Below are positions 8,767 to 19,100 of a stretch of 64,000 nt of DNA, piece after piece. Position 1 is the first letter of the stretch; each line of letters begins with the position of its first letter. The notes beneath the pieces were generated by a model. The model did not search any database. It saw nothing but the letters and a program-made list of their open reading frames with translations, and had not been told where the DNA came from. Both the position numbers and the translations under genes were made by a program. This DNA comes from CAZIUL01 sp964542475 (GTDB taxonomy: Bacteria; Planctomycetota; B15-G4; CAYZWU01): positions 62,001 through 126,000 of the forward strand of contig CAZIUL010000003.1 in assembly GCA_964542475.1 (NCBI GenBank), written 5' to 3'.

Positions 8767-11700
8767 TTGAAACGTCAACTGATGATCGCAGCGCTTTTTT
8801 TTATCTTTGCTTGGGGAGCTGTCTTTGCCCGGGAACAGAACCGGGAAGAGACAAAAACCGCGCAAGCACAAGAAACACAAGAAAAACCCGGGGATAAGGC
8901 GGCGGTGAAGGTGGATGAGGAAGCGACCGGGAAAAAAACAGGTGAAGATGAAGGAGAAAAGGAAGAAGAAGAGGATAAAAGCCTCCTCAAGGCATCCACC
9001 TTTTCCGGGCTCAAATTCCGCTCCATCGGGCCTGCCCTCATGTCCGGGAGGATCAGCGACATCGCGGTTCATCCGAAAAAGCACCATCACTGGTGGATCG
9101 CGGTGGCTTCGGGCGGCGTGTGGAAGACAACGAACGCGGGCACAACGTGGAAACCGGTGTTTGACAACGAAGGCTCCTACTCGATCGGCTGCGTGACGGT
9201 TGACCGCAACAACCCGCACATCGTGTGGGTGGGCACGGGGGAGAACAACAGCCAGCGTAGCGTCTCTTTCGGGGATGGTGTGTACAAGTCGACGAACGGG
9301 GGGAACTCCTGGAAAAACATGGGCCTGAAGGAGTCCGAGCACATCGCGAAGATCGTGGTGGATCCTCGGGATTCCGATGTGGTGTACGTCGCAGCCCAGG
9401 GCCCGCTCTGGGCGCCCGGCGGCGACCGGGGGCTTTACAAGACCACGGACGGCGGAACGACCTGGAACCTGGCGCTCGAGATCAGCGAGAACACCGGCGT
9501 GACAGACGTGGTCATGGATCCGCGCGACCCGGATGTGCTCTATGCCGCATCGTACCAGCGGCGGCGCCACGTATGGACTCTTATAAACGGCGGCCCCGAG
9601 TCCGCGATCCACAAGACTACCGACGGAGGAAAGAGCTGGACAAAACTCGGCAGCGGCCTTCCAGGCGGTGATGTGGGCCGCATAGGGCTTGCCATCTCGC
9701 CGGTTGATGCGGATGTGCTTTTCGCCATCATCGAGGCGGCAGGTGATGCGAGCGGTTTCTTTCGCTCGACCAACAGGGGAGCGACCTGGGTGAAGCGCTC
9801 AGGTCACGTGAGTGTCAGTGCCCAGTACTACCAGGAGATCGTGCCCGATCCTGTGGATGTGAACCGAGTCTACTCGCTGAATACCCGCACCAAGGTCACG
9901 GACGACGGGGGGAAGACATGGACCAATGTGGGAGGGTCGCGCAAGCACGTTGACGACCACGCGCTCTGGATCGACCCGGACGACACTGACCACCTCGTCA
10001 TGGGGTGCGACGGCGGCTTGTACGAAAGCTTCGACCGCAGCGTAAGCTGGCGCTTCGTTCCCAACCTTCCCCTGACGCAGTTCTACAGGGTCAGCGTGGA
10101 CAACAGCTTTCCGTTTTACTACGTGTACGGCGGAACCCAGGACAACTCCACACAGGGCGGCCCCTCCAGGACCCGCCGCTCCGGGGGGATCGTCAACTCC
10201 GACTGGTTCATCACCGTCGGAGGCGACGGGTTCGAGACACAGATCGACCCGGAGGACCCCAACATCGTCTACTCCCAGTCGCAGTACGGCGTACTTGCCC
10301 GGTATGACAGGCTTACAGGCGAAAGGATCAACATCAAGCCCATGGCGGGGCCGGACGAAGAGCCGCTCCACTGGAACTGGGATTCCCCGCTCATCATCAG
10401 CCCGCATTTGCACACGAGGCTCTACTTCGGCGCAAACAGGCTGTTTCGAAGCGATGACAGGGGCGACTCCTGGAGGGCTGTGAGCGGCAACCTCACGCGG
10501 CAAATCGACAGGAACAAGCTCGAGATCATGGGAAAGATCCAGCCCCTGGACGCGGTTGCCAAGCACGACTCCACGTCGATCTTCGGAAACCTCGTGTACA
10601 TCTGCGAATCGCCCCTGGTCGAGGGGCTGATCTACGCGGGCACGGACGACGGCCTGATCCAGGTCACCGAGGACAACGGAAAGAGCTGGCGGCGCGAGGA
10701 CTCCTTTGCGAGCGTGCCGGATATGACCTACGTGAGCAGGATCGAGGCATCGCTCCACGACGCGGACACAGTGTTCGCAGCGTTCGACAACCACAAGAAC
10801 GGGGATTTCAAGCCGTACGTGGTGAAGAGCACGGACAGGGGAAGAAGCTGGACCTCCATTGCGGGAGACCTTCCCGAGCGGGGGCCGGTCCTGTCTCTGG
10901 CAGAGGACCACGCGGACAACGGACGGCTCCTGTTCGCAGGCACCGAGTTCGGCGTGTTCTTCACGATCAACAGCGGTGAAAACTGGATCCGGCTCAAGGG
11001 CGGGCTTCCAACCATCGCGATCAGGGACATGGAGATCCAGCGCAGGGAGAACGACCTTGTGCTCGGCACATTCGGCCGAAGTTTTTACATACTGGACGAC
11101 TACACCCCGCTCAGACAGGTCACGGAGGAAAGCCTCGAACACGAGGCAATGCTGTTTCCTGTCGTGAAAAACACCTGGATGTACATACCTTCCAGGTCAA
11201 AGGCCGGGTCGCAGGGCGGCTCGTTCTACACGGCTTCCAACCCGCCTTTCGGAGCGGTTTTCACCTGCTACATCAAGGAAAGCTACGAGAGCCTGAAGCA
11301 GAAGCGTAAAAAGAAGGAAAAAGAGTCGCTTAAGGACTCCGGCGATGTTTACTACCCCACACTGGAGGAGCTCCGCGCTGAGAAGCGGGAGGAAAAAACC
11401 AGCCTCGTCCTGTGCGTGCGCGATTCAGCGGGAGAGCTGGTCCGGCGCATTAACGGGCCCGCGTCAGCAGGGTTCCATCGCGTGGCATGGGACCTCAGGT
11501 ACCCGTCATCAAGGCCCGGGGGTCGCGGCAGCGGGCCGCTGGTATTGCCCGGAGAATACACCGTGACCATCGAAAAGAAGGCTGATGGAGAGCTCACGCT
11601 GCTATGCGGGCCTGAACGGTTCGAGATCAAAATGCTGCAAACAGCTTCGCTCCCCGCCGAGGACCGTGAGGAGGCGCTTGCCTTTCAGATGAAGGCGGAA

Positions 11701-12138
11701 GATCTCCAGAGGGCTGTGCTGGGTGCGGACAGGGTTCTGCAGGAAACAAAGAGCCGCGTTGAAGAGATCAAAAAAGCGATCTTTGCAACGACCGGAGCCG
11801 ACCAGTCGCTGGGCAAACGCGCGCGCGATATCGAGGTACGCCTCATGGATCTCGAGATGGAGCTTTCGGGTGATTCGCTCAAGCGGTCCCTTGACGAGGC
11901 CACGCTGCCATCCATCCAGAGCCGTGTGCGCCAGATCGTGGGCACGCACAGCAACTCAACATCCGCCATCACGCAGACCAGCCGCGACAACTATCAGATC
12001 GCTGGTAAAGCTTTCGAAAGAGCGCTTGAAAGGCTGCGAGTCCTGGTCGAGCAAGACCTGAAAAAGCTCGAGAATGAGCTCGATGCAAAGGGCGCGCCCT
12101 GGACCCCGGGGCGCATCCCGCACTGGACAATCGAATAG
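8767..12138 (+). CDS. Secreted BNR/sortilin-type beta-propeller protein
   Basis: A 1123-residue exported protein. The TTG at 8767 is the likely start: AGGGAGG lies seven bases upstream and the product then opens with the signal peptide MKRQLMIAALFFIFAWGAVFA; the nearby ATG at 8760 is out of frame. A charged low-complexity linker (residues 22-75) follows. From about 80 to 790 there are many Asp-box/BNR repeats of the SxDGGxTW kind (KTTNAGTTWKP, KSTNGGNSWKN, KTTDGGTTWNL, STDRGRSWTSI), as in VPS10/sortilin propellers. Around residues 880-930 an FlgD-like Ig stretch reads AGFHRVAWDLRYPSS. The C-terminal 150 residues are helical. Such proteins are often labelled glycosyl hydrolase, but no catalytic residues can be assigned here. 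Confidence 0.9.
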   Translation: MKRQLMIAALFFIFAWGAVFAREQNREETKTAQAQETQEKPGDKAAVKVDEEATGKKTGEDEGEKEEEEDKSLLKASTFSGLKFRSIGPALMSGRISDIAVHPKKHHHWWIAVASGGVWKTTNAGTTWKPVFDNEGSYSIGCVTVDRNNPHIVWVGTGENNSQRSVSFGDGVYKSTNGGNSWKNMGLKESEHIAKIVVDPRDSDVVYVAAQGPLWAPGGDRGLYKTTDGGTTWNLALEISENTGVTDVVMDPRDPDVLYAASYQRRRHVWTLINGGPESAIHKTTDGGKSWTKLGSGLPGGDVGRIGLAISPVDADVLFAIIEAAGDASGFFRSTNRGATWVKRSGHVSVSAQYYQEIVPDPVDVNRVYSLNTRTKVTDDGGKTWTNVGGSRKHVDDHALWIDPDDTDHLVMGCDGGLYESFDRSVSWRFVPNLPLTQFYRVSVDNSFPFYYVYGGTQDNSTQGGPSRTRRSGGIVNSDWFITVGGDGFETQIDPEDPNIVYSQSQYGVLARYDRLTGERINIKPMAGPDEEPLHWNWDSPLIISPHLHTRLYFGANRLFRSDDRGDSWRAVSGNLTRQIDRNKLEIMGKIQPLDAVAKHDSTSIFGNLVYICESPLVEGLIYAGTDDGLIQVTEDNGKSWRREDSFASVPDMTYVSRIEASLHDADTVFAAFDNHKNGDFKPYVVKSTDRGRSWTSIAGDLPERGPVLSLAEDHADNGRLLFAGTEFGVFFTINSGENWIRLKGGLPTIAIRDMEIQRRENDLVLGTFGRSFYILDDYTPLRQVTEESLEHEAMLFPVVKNTWMYIPSRSKAGSQGGSFYTASNPPFGAVFTCYIKESYESLKQKRKKKEKESLKDSGDVYYPTLEELRAEKREEKTSLVLCVRDSAGELVRRINGPASAGFHRVAWDLRYPSSRPGGRGSGPLVLPGEYTVTIEKKADGELTLLCGPERFEIKMLQTASLPAEDREEALAFQMKAEDLQRAVLGADRVLQETKSRVEEIKKAIFATTGADQSLGKRARDIEVRLMDLEMELSGDSLKRSLDEATLPSIQSRVRQIVGTHSNSTSAITQTSRDNYQIAGKAFERALERLRVLVEQDLKKLENELDAKGAPWTPGRIPHWTIE

Positions 12139-12282
12139 AAACCGGCCTGTAAAGAGAGCGCGTTCCAGCTGAGCCGCGGACAGGCAGCCGCCCCTCCACG
12201 GCAGCAAGTGCCCTACAAACAAATCGCCGTCATATATTGACTGCTTGTGTCATTGTTTGATATCACAGGACCGGGTCTCCGG

Positions 12283-13281
12283 TCACTGCCCCTCTGCCCG
12301 CATGAACTCCAGGAAAAGCTCCACCTCGAACCTGGACCCTATCACAAGGGGTGTGTACTGGTGCAGCTTTTCCGGTTTCTTGTCCAGGATATTTCCGTGT
12401 CCGTCGATTGCCATGCCCCCTGCCCGCTCGATGATGAATGCCATCGGGTTTGCCTCGTAAACAAGCCTCAGCCTGCCTCGCGGGAACTGTGGATATGCGG
12501 GATACAGGAACACGCCGCCCTTCAGAAGGTTCCTGTGAAAGTCCGCCACAAACGAGCCGATGTACCGGCCTGTATAGCGCCTCTCCTTGAAGTTTTTCAG
12601 GTACGAGACATACCGCTTGATCGCCGGCTCCCAGCCATCGAAGTTCGCCTCGTTCACCGCGTAGATCGATCCGTGATCCGGAGCTCTCATGTCAGGATGT
12701 GAAAGGATGAACTCGCCCACGCTTGGATCGAGCGTAAAGCCGCTCACGCCGTTTCCGGTAGTGTACACAAGCATTGTGCTCGACCCGTAAACAATGTAAC
12801 CGGCGCACACGAGGCTGTTGCCCCGCTGGAGAAAATCTTCTTCCGAACCGCTCTCGTTGTGGGAAACCGCCCGGTACACGCCGAAAATCGTGCCTATGGC
12901 CACGTTCACGTCGATGTTGCTCGATCCGTCTAGAGGATCGAAAACAACAGCATACCTGCCCTTGGGGTACTCGTCCGGAACATGGATGATGCCTTCCGCC
13001 TCTTCCGATGCCATTGCGCAGATCGTGCCTGTGTGCGCGAGAGCCTGGATCATCTTCTTGTTGGCGAAAACATCGAGCTTCTGCTGCTCCTCGCCGTGGA
13101 CGTTCACGGAATGGGCTTTGCCGACGATGTTTGCTATGCCGGCCTTGTTGACCTCCCGGCTGATGACTTTTGCGGCGAACGCGATCTGGTTGAAGATCAT
13201 GGTCAAATCGCCGGTGGCTTTCGGGTTCTTGCGCTGTTCTTCCAGCACGAAGCTGTTGAGGTTGGTAACGCCTTTCTGCAT
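12283..13281 (-). CDS. fbp: Class I fructose-1,6-bisphosphatase
   Basis: This gluconeogenic enzyme removes the 1-phosphate from fructose-1,6-bisphosphate using divalent metals. The signature VFDPLDGSSNIDVNV carries metal-binding Asp residues; other family landmarks are the N-terminal ANKKMIQAL, the substrate-binding RYTGRYIGSFVADFHR and RLRLVYEANPMAF near the C-terminus. I chose the ATG at 13281, which gives 332 residues (the usual family length) and has GGAG upstream. The frame stays open to 13425, but that extension has no similarity to the family. Its upstream region is shared with the divergent deaminase gene. Confidence 0.95.
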   Translation of the reverse strand: MQKGVTNLNSFVLEEQRKNPKATGDLTMIFNQIAFAAKVISREVNKAGIANIVGKAHSVNVHGEEQQKLDVFANKKMIQALAHTGTICAMASEEAEGIIHVPDEYPKGRYAVVFDPLDGSSNIDVNVAIGTIFGVYRAVSHNESGSEEDFLQRGNSLVCAGYIVYGSSTMLVYTTGNGVSGFTLDPSVGEFILSHPDMRAPDHGSIYAVNEANFDGWEPAIKRYVSYLKNFKERRYTGRYIGSFVADFHRNLLKGGVFLYPAYPQFPRGRLRLVYEANPMAFIIERAGGMAIDGHGNILDKKPEKLHQYTPLVIGSRFEVELFLEFMRAEGQ

Positions 13282-13589
13282 GCTGCTCTCCGTCTTTTTT
13301 TTACTCCTTGTCGGATCCTCTCCTCCTGTTTCGGCATCTTTCCGGAAGATCGGGGGCAATCTGTAAAAAAAACCGTTGCCGGGCTGCCGCTTTTCGTGAT
13401 CGGTTGCGGCCAGGCAGGGGCGCACTGCACGGTACGGGCTCGATCATTTTGGTTCTGCCATGATCCGGTCTCGGTTAGTACACTGTTTTTGAATGAATCC
13501 CGTTGCGTTGAAAGGTAAATGAAGGTACGGTTTGGCGAAAACCTCTTGTCCACTGACGCTCTTCACAACCCGAAAAAGGGACAGAACAA
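13282..13589. other. Divergent intergenic region between fbp and the deaminase gene
   Basis: About 308 bases that probably hold the two divergent promoters. I see no convincing paired -35/-10 boxes, no hairpin with a T-tract, and no credible small gene, although the fbp frame is open as far as 13425. Confidence 0.4.
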
Positions 13590-14060
13590 ATGGCTGATGA
13601 CTATTTCATGCGCCTCGCAATCGACAAGGCCAAGGAAGGCGTTTTGAAAGGCAACGCGCCTTTCGGTGCCTGCATTGTAAAAGACGACGAGATCATAGTG
13701 TGTGAGCACAACAGGGTCTGGGGCGACACGGATATCACAGCCCATGCCGAGATCGTGGCGATCCGGGAGGCCTGCAAAAAACTCGGCTCGATCGATCTGG
13801 GGGGGATGGTCCTTTACGCAACGTGCGAGCCGTGCCCCATGTGCTTCAGCGCGGCTCACTGGGCCGGGATAACGAAGATCGTTTTTGGCGCGAGAATCAA
13901 GGACGCGAAAAAGATGAAGTTCCGCGAACTGAACATCTCCAACGAAAAGATGATCGAAACGGCACGCAGCAAGGTCGAATCTGTGGGGCCGTTCATGCGC
14001 CAGGAGAACCTCGACCTGATGGACTACTGGAACGACATACCAGGGACCAAGAGCTACTAA
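13590..14060 (+). CDS. Nucleoside/guanine deaminase, cytidine-deaminase fold
   Basis: A 156-residue zinc hydrolase. The active-site signature is complete: HAEIVAIREAC supplies the zinc-binding His and proton-shuttling Glu, and CEPCPMCFSAAHWAG the two zinc-binding Cys. Length and the C-terminal ending (YWNDIPGTKSY) match Bacillus-type guanine deaminase GuaD better than the tRNA adenosine deaminase TadA, so deamination of guanine to xanthine is the best guess. Substrate choice in this family cannot be settled by eye. Its last four bases overlap the 3' end of the convergent PLP-enzyme gene. Confidence 0.88.
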   Translation: MADDYFMRLAIDKAKEGVLKGNAPFGACIVKDDEIIVCEHNRVWGDTDITAHAEIVAIREACKKLGSIDLGGMVLYATCEPCPMCFSAAHWAGITKIVFGARIKDAKKMKFRELNISNEKMIETARSKVESVGPFMRQENLDLMDYWNDIPGTKSY

Positions 14061-15310
14061 ACCTCGCTTTTCATTGCCTGGTCGATGTCGCGTATCAGGT
14101 CGTCGACACTTTCCACTCCAACCGAGATCCTTATGAGGCCGGGTGTGATTCCCACCTGTTTCAGAATGTGGCTGTCCACATCCGAGTGAGTCATTGTCAT
14201 CGGATGTTCGATCAGCGTTTCGGTGCCGCCCAAACTCACGGCAAGTTTTGCAAGCTTCACGGAGTTCAGTATTTTGAACGCGGCCTTTTTGCCTCCCTTG
14301 ACCTCGAACGCGATGAGCGATCCCGTACCGGTGCACTGTTTTTTGTAGATATCGTGCTGGATATCACCCTGTCGGAGAAGCCCGGGGAAATAAACCTTTT
14401 TCACCATCGGCTGATCCGACAGCCAACCAGCCAGAAGCAGTGACGACCGCGCCTGCTGCTCCATCCTGATCTTTAATGTCTCGAGTGAACGAAGCATGAG
14501 CCACGACGCAAACGGAGGGGCCATGGTCCCAAGGATCGTCCGGTATGCCTTGACCTGGCTCACCAGCTCTTTTCGCCCCAGGATCGCCCCCGCGATAAGG
14601 TCCGAGTGACCCCCGATAAACTTGGTGGCCGAGTAAATCGAAAGGTCGGCTCCAAGCTTCAGGGGTGTCTGGAAGACCGGCCCGAGAAAGGTGTTGTCCA
14701 CGACGAAATGGCAGGGCCTGTCCTTTTTTGACAGCCTGTCCGCCATCTTCCTCGCTGCGGACAGGTCGGTGAGTTTCATGTTGGGGTTGGCCGGCGTCTC
14801 CACGAAAAGCATTTGCGCCTTCCTTATGCCCTCCTTCCTGATCCGCTCGCAAAACCGGCTTCCCGCGTCGATCGGTATTGCTTTTATCTTGAACCTGGGA
14901 AGGATGTTGTTGAAGAGGAAATCGGTCCCCCCGTAAACAGGAACCGAGTAAACCAGGGTGTCCCCGGGCATGAGCAGTGAAAGGCACACCGTGGAGATGG
15001 CAGCCATGCCGCTGGCAAAGGCAGCGCTTTCCTCGGCGCCCTCCCAGATGCTGAGCCTCTCCTCGAGAATCTCGAGAACCGGATTGTTCAGGCGCGAGTA
15101 AATCAGGCCCTGAGGATGCTTTTTGGTGCTCTTCTTCATGCCGTAGGCAATCTTGAAGAACTCTTCCCCATCCTCGGCGCTTGGAAACGCAAATGTGGAT
15201 GTCTGAAAAATCGGTGGCTTTACCGCGCCTTCCGACCAGAATGCGTTGTACCCATGGCTCATCATGAGCGACCAGGGCTTGAACTTCTTCCAATCCTTCG
15301 AATCGGGCAT
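14057..15310 (-). CDS. Cys/Met-metabolism PLP enzyme, methionine gamma-lyase-like
   Basis: A 417-residue pyridoxal-phosphate enzyme of the trans-sulfuration family. The cofactor lysine lies in SIYSATKFIGGHSDLIAGA; other hallmarks are YSRLNNPVLEILEERLS, ASGMAAISTVCLSLL and the substrate loop VETPANPNMKLTDL. Members include methionine gamma-lyase, cystathionine gamma-lyase and O-acetylhomoserine sulfhydrylase, and by eye I favour the gamma-lyase type without certainty. I chose the ATG at 15310 because GGGAGG precedes it at good spacing; the frame begins with TTG at 15325. Thioredoxin lies just upstream on the same strand, with a REP-like hairpin between the two genes. Confidence 0.9.
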   Translation of the reverse strand: MPDSKDWKKFKPWSLMMSHGYNAFWSEGAVKPPIFQTSTFAFPSAEDGEEFFKIAYGMKKSTKKHPQGLIYSRLNNPVLEILEERLSIWEGAEESAAFASGMAAISTVCLSLLMPGDTLVYSVPVYGGTDFLFNNILPRFKIKAIPIDAGSRFCERIRKEGIRKAQMLFVETPANPNMKLTDLSAARKMADRLSKKDRPCHFVVDNTFLGPVFQTPLKLGADLSIYSATKFIGGHSDLIAGAILGRKELVSQVKAYRTILGTMAPPFASWLMLRSLETLKIRMEQQARSSLLLAGWLSDQPMVKKVYFPGLLRQGDIQHDIYKKQCTGTGSLIAFEVKGGKKAAFKILNSVKLAKLAVSLGGTETLIEHPMTMTHSDVDSHILKQVGITPGLIRISVGVESVDDLIRDIDQAMKSEV

Positions 15311-15350
15311 GGTTCCGCCTCCCAACGTTATTGAATTGCAAGGGCGGGAA

Positions 15351-15374
15351 GGGCGAAAGATTTTTCGCCCCCAC
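15351..15374. repeat. REP-like palindromic element, copy 2
   Basis: GGGCGAA (15351-15357), six-base loop and TTCGCCC (15364-15370), the same arms and spacing as the element at 8715. On the minus strand it begins GTGGGGGCGAA. It lies between trxA and the PLP-enzyme gene. Confidence 0.6.
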
Positions 15375-15383
15375 AGGCCTTCT

Positions 15384-15698
15384 TCACGCCCTGCTCACCA
15401 GGTCGTCGAGATCCGTGTCCCTTTGCACACCCACCGACCTTGCGACCTCTTTTCCCTTGGAGAACAGTATAAGGGTCGGGATGCTGGTAATGCCGAACTT
15501 GGTGGCCAGGGCGGTTTCCTTTTCCACGTCTATCTTGGCGACCAGCGCCTTGTCCTCGTTCTCGGCGCTCCAGCCCTCCAGAACCAGGCCCTGGTGCTTG
15601 CATGGTCCGCACCAATCCGCCCAAAAATCAACGAGCACGGGCTTGTCGTGGTTATCGATGGTGCTCTGAAAATCAGCTTCCGTGAGTTCCTTGGCCAT
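15384..15698 (-). CDS. trxA: Thioredoxin
   Basis: A 104-residue cytoplasmic disulfide reductant. The redox centre is in VDFWADWCGPCKHQ, the canonical WCGPC, and the cis-proline loop is GITSIPTLILFSKGKE. The start is the ATG at 15698, which follows AAAGGAGAGG; the frame extends eight codons upstream but that would ignore this strong site. An unusual point is an insertion of several residues after the active site (GLVLEGWSAENEDKALVAKI), though total length is still normal. It may be co-transcribed with the downstream PLP enzyme. Confidence 0.95.
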   Translation of the reverse strand: MAKELTEADFQSTIDNHDKPVLVDFWADWCGPCKHQGLVLEGWSAENEDKALVAKIDVEKETALATKFGITSIPTLILFSKGKEVARSVGVQRDTDLDDLVSRA

Positions 15699-16150
15699 GT
15701 TGTCCTCTCCTTTACATTTCATTCATTCGAATACGATCATTCTCGGTTTCCGGCCGCGGGGAATGGATGCGCTCCGGCGACTGTTGAATCCCGCACGCCG
15801 AAACATCGTCCATGATCATTTTCTCCTCTTCTCTCATTTTTCAACGAACTCTTCAAGAGATTTCCGCCGAACCTTGCGATCCTTGTCATTACCCTGTCAG
15901 CTCCGAAGACTATTAAGTAGATGGAGAAAGAATCAGCAGGGGATGCTGAATGAAAAATATGTTTCCTCTTCGCGGGGAACTTTTCGTATCTATATGAATC
16001 AAAAAAAGACCAATTATTCCGGACAGCCGGGCATCCGCTTTGCCCGGGCTTGTATCCTGCCTTGCGAGGAGCGCCCTCTTGTACGCATGGCATCGAAAAA
16101 CATCCACACGTCAAATAAGCAATAAGGTTTCCAATCAGGGAGGACTGAAA
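15699..16150. other. Divergent intergenic region between trxA and the giant alpha-2-macroglobulin gene
   Basis: About 450 bases without a credible gene: open frames on both strands here have no start site support and no protein-like composition. It must hold the promoters of trxA and the giant gene, but I find no clear boxes. GGAGG at its right edge is the ribosome-binding site of the giant gene. Confidence 0.4.
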
Positions 16151-19100
16151 ATGATCCCAGCGTCAACCCATTTTCGTATTCTTGCGGTCCTGCTGTTTTT
16201 CGCCGCGGCAACAACCGGCTCGGCTTCGATCCCGGCCGCACCCGCCTCAGGAGCGGAGCTGCCGGACACGGCGCCTTCGACCGAGCTGTCCTCCGCGGAA
16301 GATGCGCTCCTGGAAGGAAACCTGGAAGAAGCGGTCGGGCTGCTTCAAAAGGCCGCCCGCGGCCCGGACCGGGAAAAAGCGCTGTATCGCCTCGGCTCGT
16401 GCCTGCTGCACACCGGGCGCGCTCAAGAAGCGCTGACAGCTCTCGATTCATGCCTCGCGGAATACAGGGGCGGAACCTTTTTCAACAAGGTGCGCTTTTT
16501 AAAGGCCCGGGCCCTGGATGTGCTCAGGCGCTACGAGGATGCGTCCCTGATCTACGGGGAAGAGATCTCGCGCCTGCTCTCCAAGGAAAGGAAAGAAGAG
16601 GTCGCCCGTTTCTACATAAAGTACGCCGGATCCCTGGCTGATCCCGAGCGCGAGGGCGGGCCCGAATACAAAAAAGCGGTGGAGCTCTATCGGCTCGCTC
16701 TCGATCTCGAAGTGCCGGAGCCGCTCGATCAGGACCTCCGCCTGAAGATCGCGGATCTGTTCCACGAGATGAAGCAGTACCAGGAGGAGGACGATGCCCT
16801 GAGCAGGTTCAAGATACTCTACCCGGACAGCAACATGAAAGACGAGGTGGATTATCGCATTGGGGACGCCAGGCTGGAGCGGGGACGGCTCCCCGAAGCC
16901 CGCAACGCTTTCCGTGGATTTTTGCGCGACCATCCTGAATCCACGAGGGTGCCGGACGCACACCGCGGAATAGCCCGGACATACCACATGCCGGAACCGC
17001 TCAACGAACAGGAGCTCACCCTTGGAATCAAGGCGCTGGAAGACTTTCTCGCGATCGCCCCGAAAAGCGAGAAGGCGCCCTGGGTCCATTACGATGTGGG
17101 AAAAGCGTACTGCCATCTTGGCCGGTACGACGAGGCGGTGGCCGCCTACGAGAAGCTGCTGACCAAATACGAGGGCAAGCCCGGAATCGATGTGCTGCCC
17201 GATGTCCGCTTTCATATGGGAGACGCGCTATTGAAACAACGCCGCTTCTCGAAAGCGCTTTCCGCGTTCAACACCTTTCTCGTGGAACACCCCTCCCATC
17301 ACCTCTGGGACGATGCTCAGCGCCTCATTGTTGATACCGAGTTCGCCAGGTGCATCGATCTCATGAAGGAAAAAAAGTACGGTGAAGCCCGGGATGCGTT
17401 CGGGACCTTCTGCATGAAACACCCCTTGGACAGCAGGGCCCCTGATGCCTACTTCGCGCTCGGCGTTCTCGAAAAGGACAGGAAAAACTTCAAGGCCGCT
17501 GTCAGCGACTGGAAGAGGCTCGTGTCCAAGTATCCGAAGACTCACCGGGGCTCGGAGGCCCAGTTCATGATCGGCCGCCTTTACGAGACCGAGCTTATGG
17601 ATCTCGAAGCCGCGCTCGAAGCCTACAAAAATGTGAGCGGGGATTACCGGGCCGAGGCCAACATGCGCATCGCCGCCATGAAAGCCAAATCGCTGAAAGT
17701 GGTCATCGAGCGGGCTTTCACCACATCCGAGCCGGCCAAGGTGAAGATCACCACAAGGAACATCGAATCGCTCAGCTTCAGGGCGTACAAGGTGAACCTC
17801 GAGGATTACTTCCTGAAGCACCTGAACACGAGCAGGGTTGAAAGCCTTGACATCGACCTGATCCAGCCGGACGAGAAATGGGAATCCGCAATAGAGAAGT
17901 ACAAGGAGTACGCAGAGATCACGAGGGAGGAAGAGCTTCCCTTCGAGGAGCCAGGCGCGTACATCCTGAACGTGAGCGACAAGGAGAGATCGGCAACCGT
18001 GCTCGCGCTGATCACCGACCTTCAGATGATCGTGAAGTCGGGGCGCGAGGACGTGCTCGTGTTCGTTGAGAACGTCCGAACTCAGGAGCCTCTCGATGGC
18101 GCCCGAATACTCGTAAGCGACGGGTGTAAAATGCTATTCCAGGGAAAGACCGGTGAAGACGGCGTGTTCCTGAAAGCGGACGAGAGCCTTAAGACGCTGA
18201 GCGCATTGAAGGTGCTTGTCGCTGCCGACAACGGTTTCGCATCGAACGAGCTCGGCCTTGCGGACATCTCGGTTGCAAAGGGATTAACCCCCAAGGCGTA
18301 CCTCTTCACGGACAGGACCGTCTACCGCCCGGGCAGCGAGGTAAGGCTGAAAGGGTTCGTGCGCGAGGCGGAAAAGGGCTGCTACTTCTTCGAAAACGAT
18401 GCGTCCTACTCGCTTATCCTGCTGAGTCCGGCCGGTGCGGAAATTCTCATTCGCAAGGTGACGCTCGATCATTTCGGTGCGTTCGACACAAAGGTCGCCA
18501 TCGATTCATCCGCGCCCACCGGCAGCTACAGGTTCATGCTCAAAGCGCCGACCGGCTGGTCGCAGCAGGTCACGTTTCCGGTGATGAAGTACACGAAGCC
18601 CAAAGCGGAGATCACGCTGGACATTCCAAGGGATGTCTTCTACCCGGGCGAAACGATCGAGGGAACCTTCAAGGTTCTCTACAGCTACGGAGAACCGGTG
18701 GTTGACAAGATGCTCCGTTACGGCTACGGAACAGGCGTTACGATGGAAGAGGAGACCGATGAGAACGGGGAGGTGGATTTCAGCATAGATTCGCGCGATT
18801 TCGCTGAAAGCGGGGTTTACCCGCTCGTGGCGGAACTGCCCGCTGAGAACGCCACGCTCCTGAAGACCTTTCATTTTTCCACAACCGGGTTCAGCCTGAA
18901 AGCGGTGCCTTCGAGAGAGGTGCTGCTCGCGGGCGAGACCCTTACCGTGGAGGTTAAGGCGTCTGATCCGGGAGCAAAGCCGTGCGAGGCGGAAGCGGAG
19001 CTCCGGGTGATCCGGCTCGTGGAAGAGGAAGGCATGACATTCGAGCGCGAGATCGAGCGGATCCCCGTTGCCATAACAAAAGACAGCGGAAGCGGAACGG

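Noticed and set aside
9799..11142. 447-codon minus frame inside the BNR-repeat gene
   Set aside because: Antisense shadow; the plus frame has repeated Asp-box motifs and a signal peptide.
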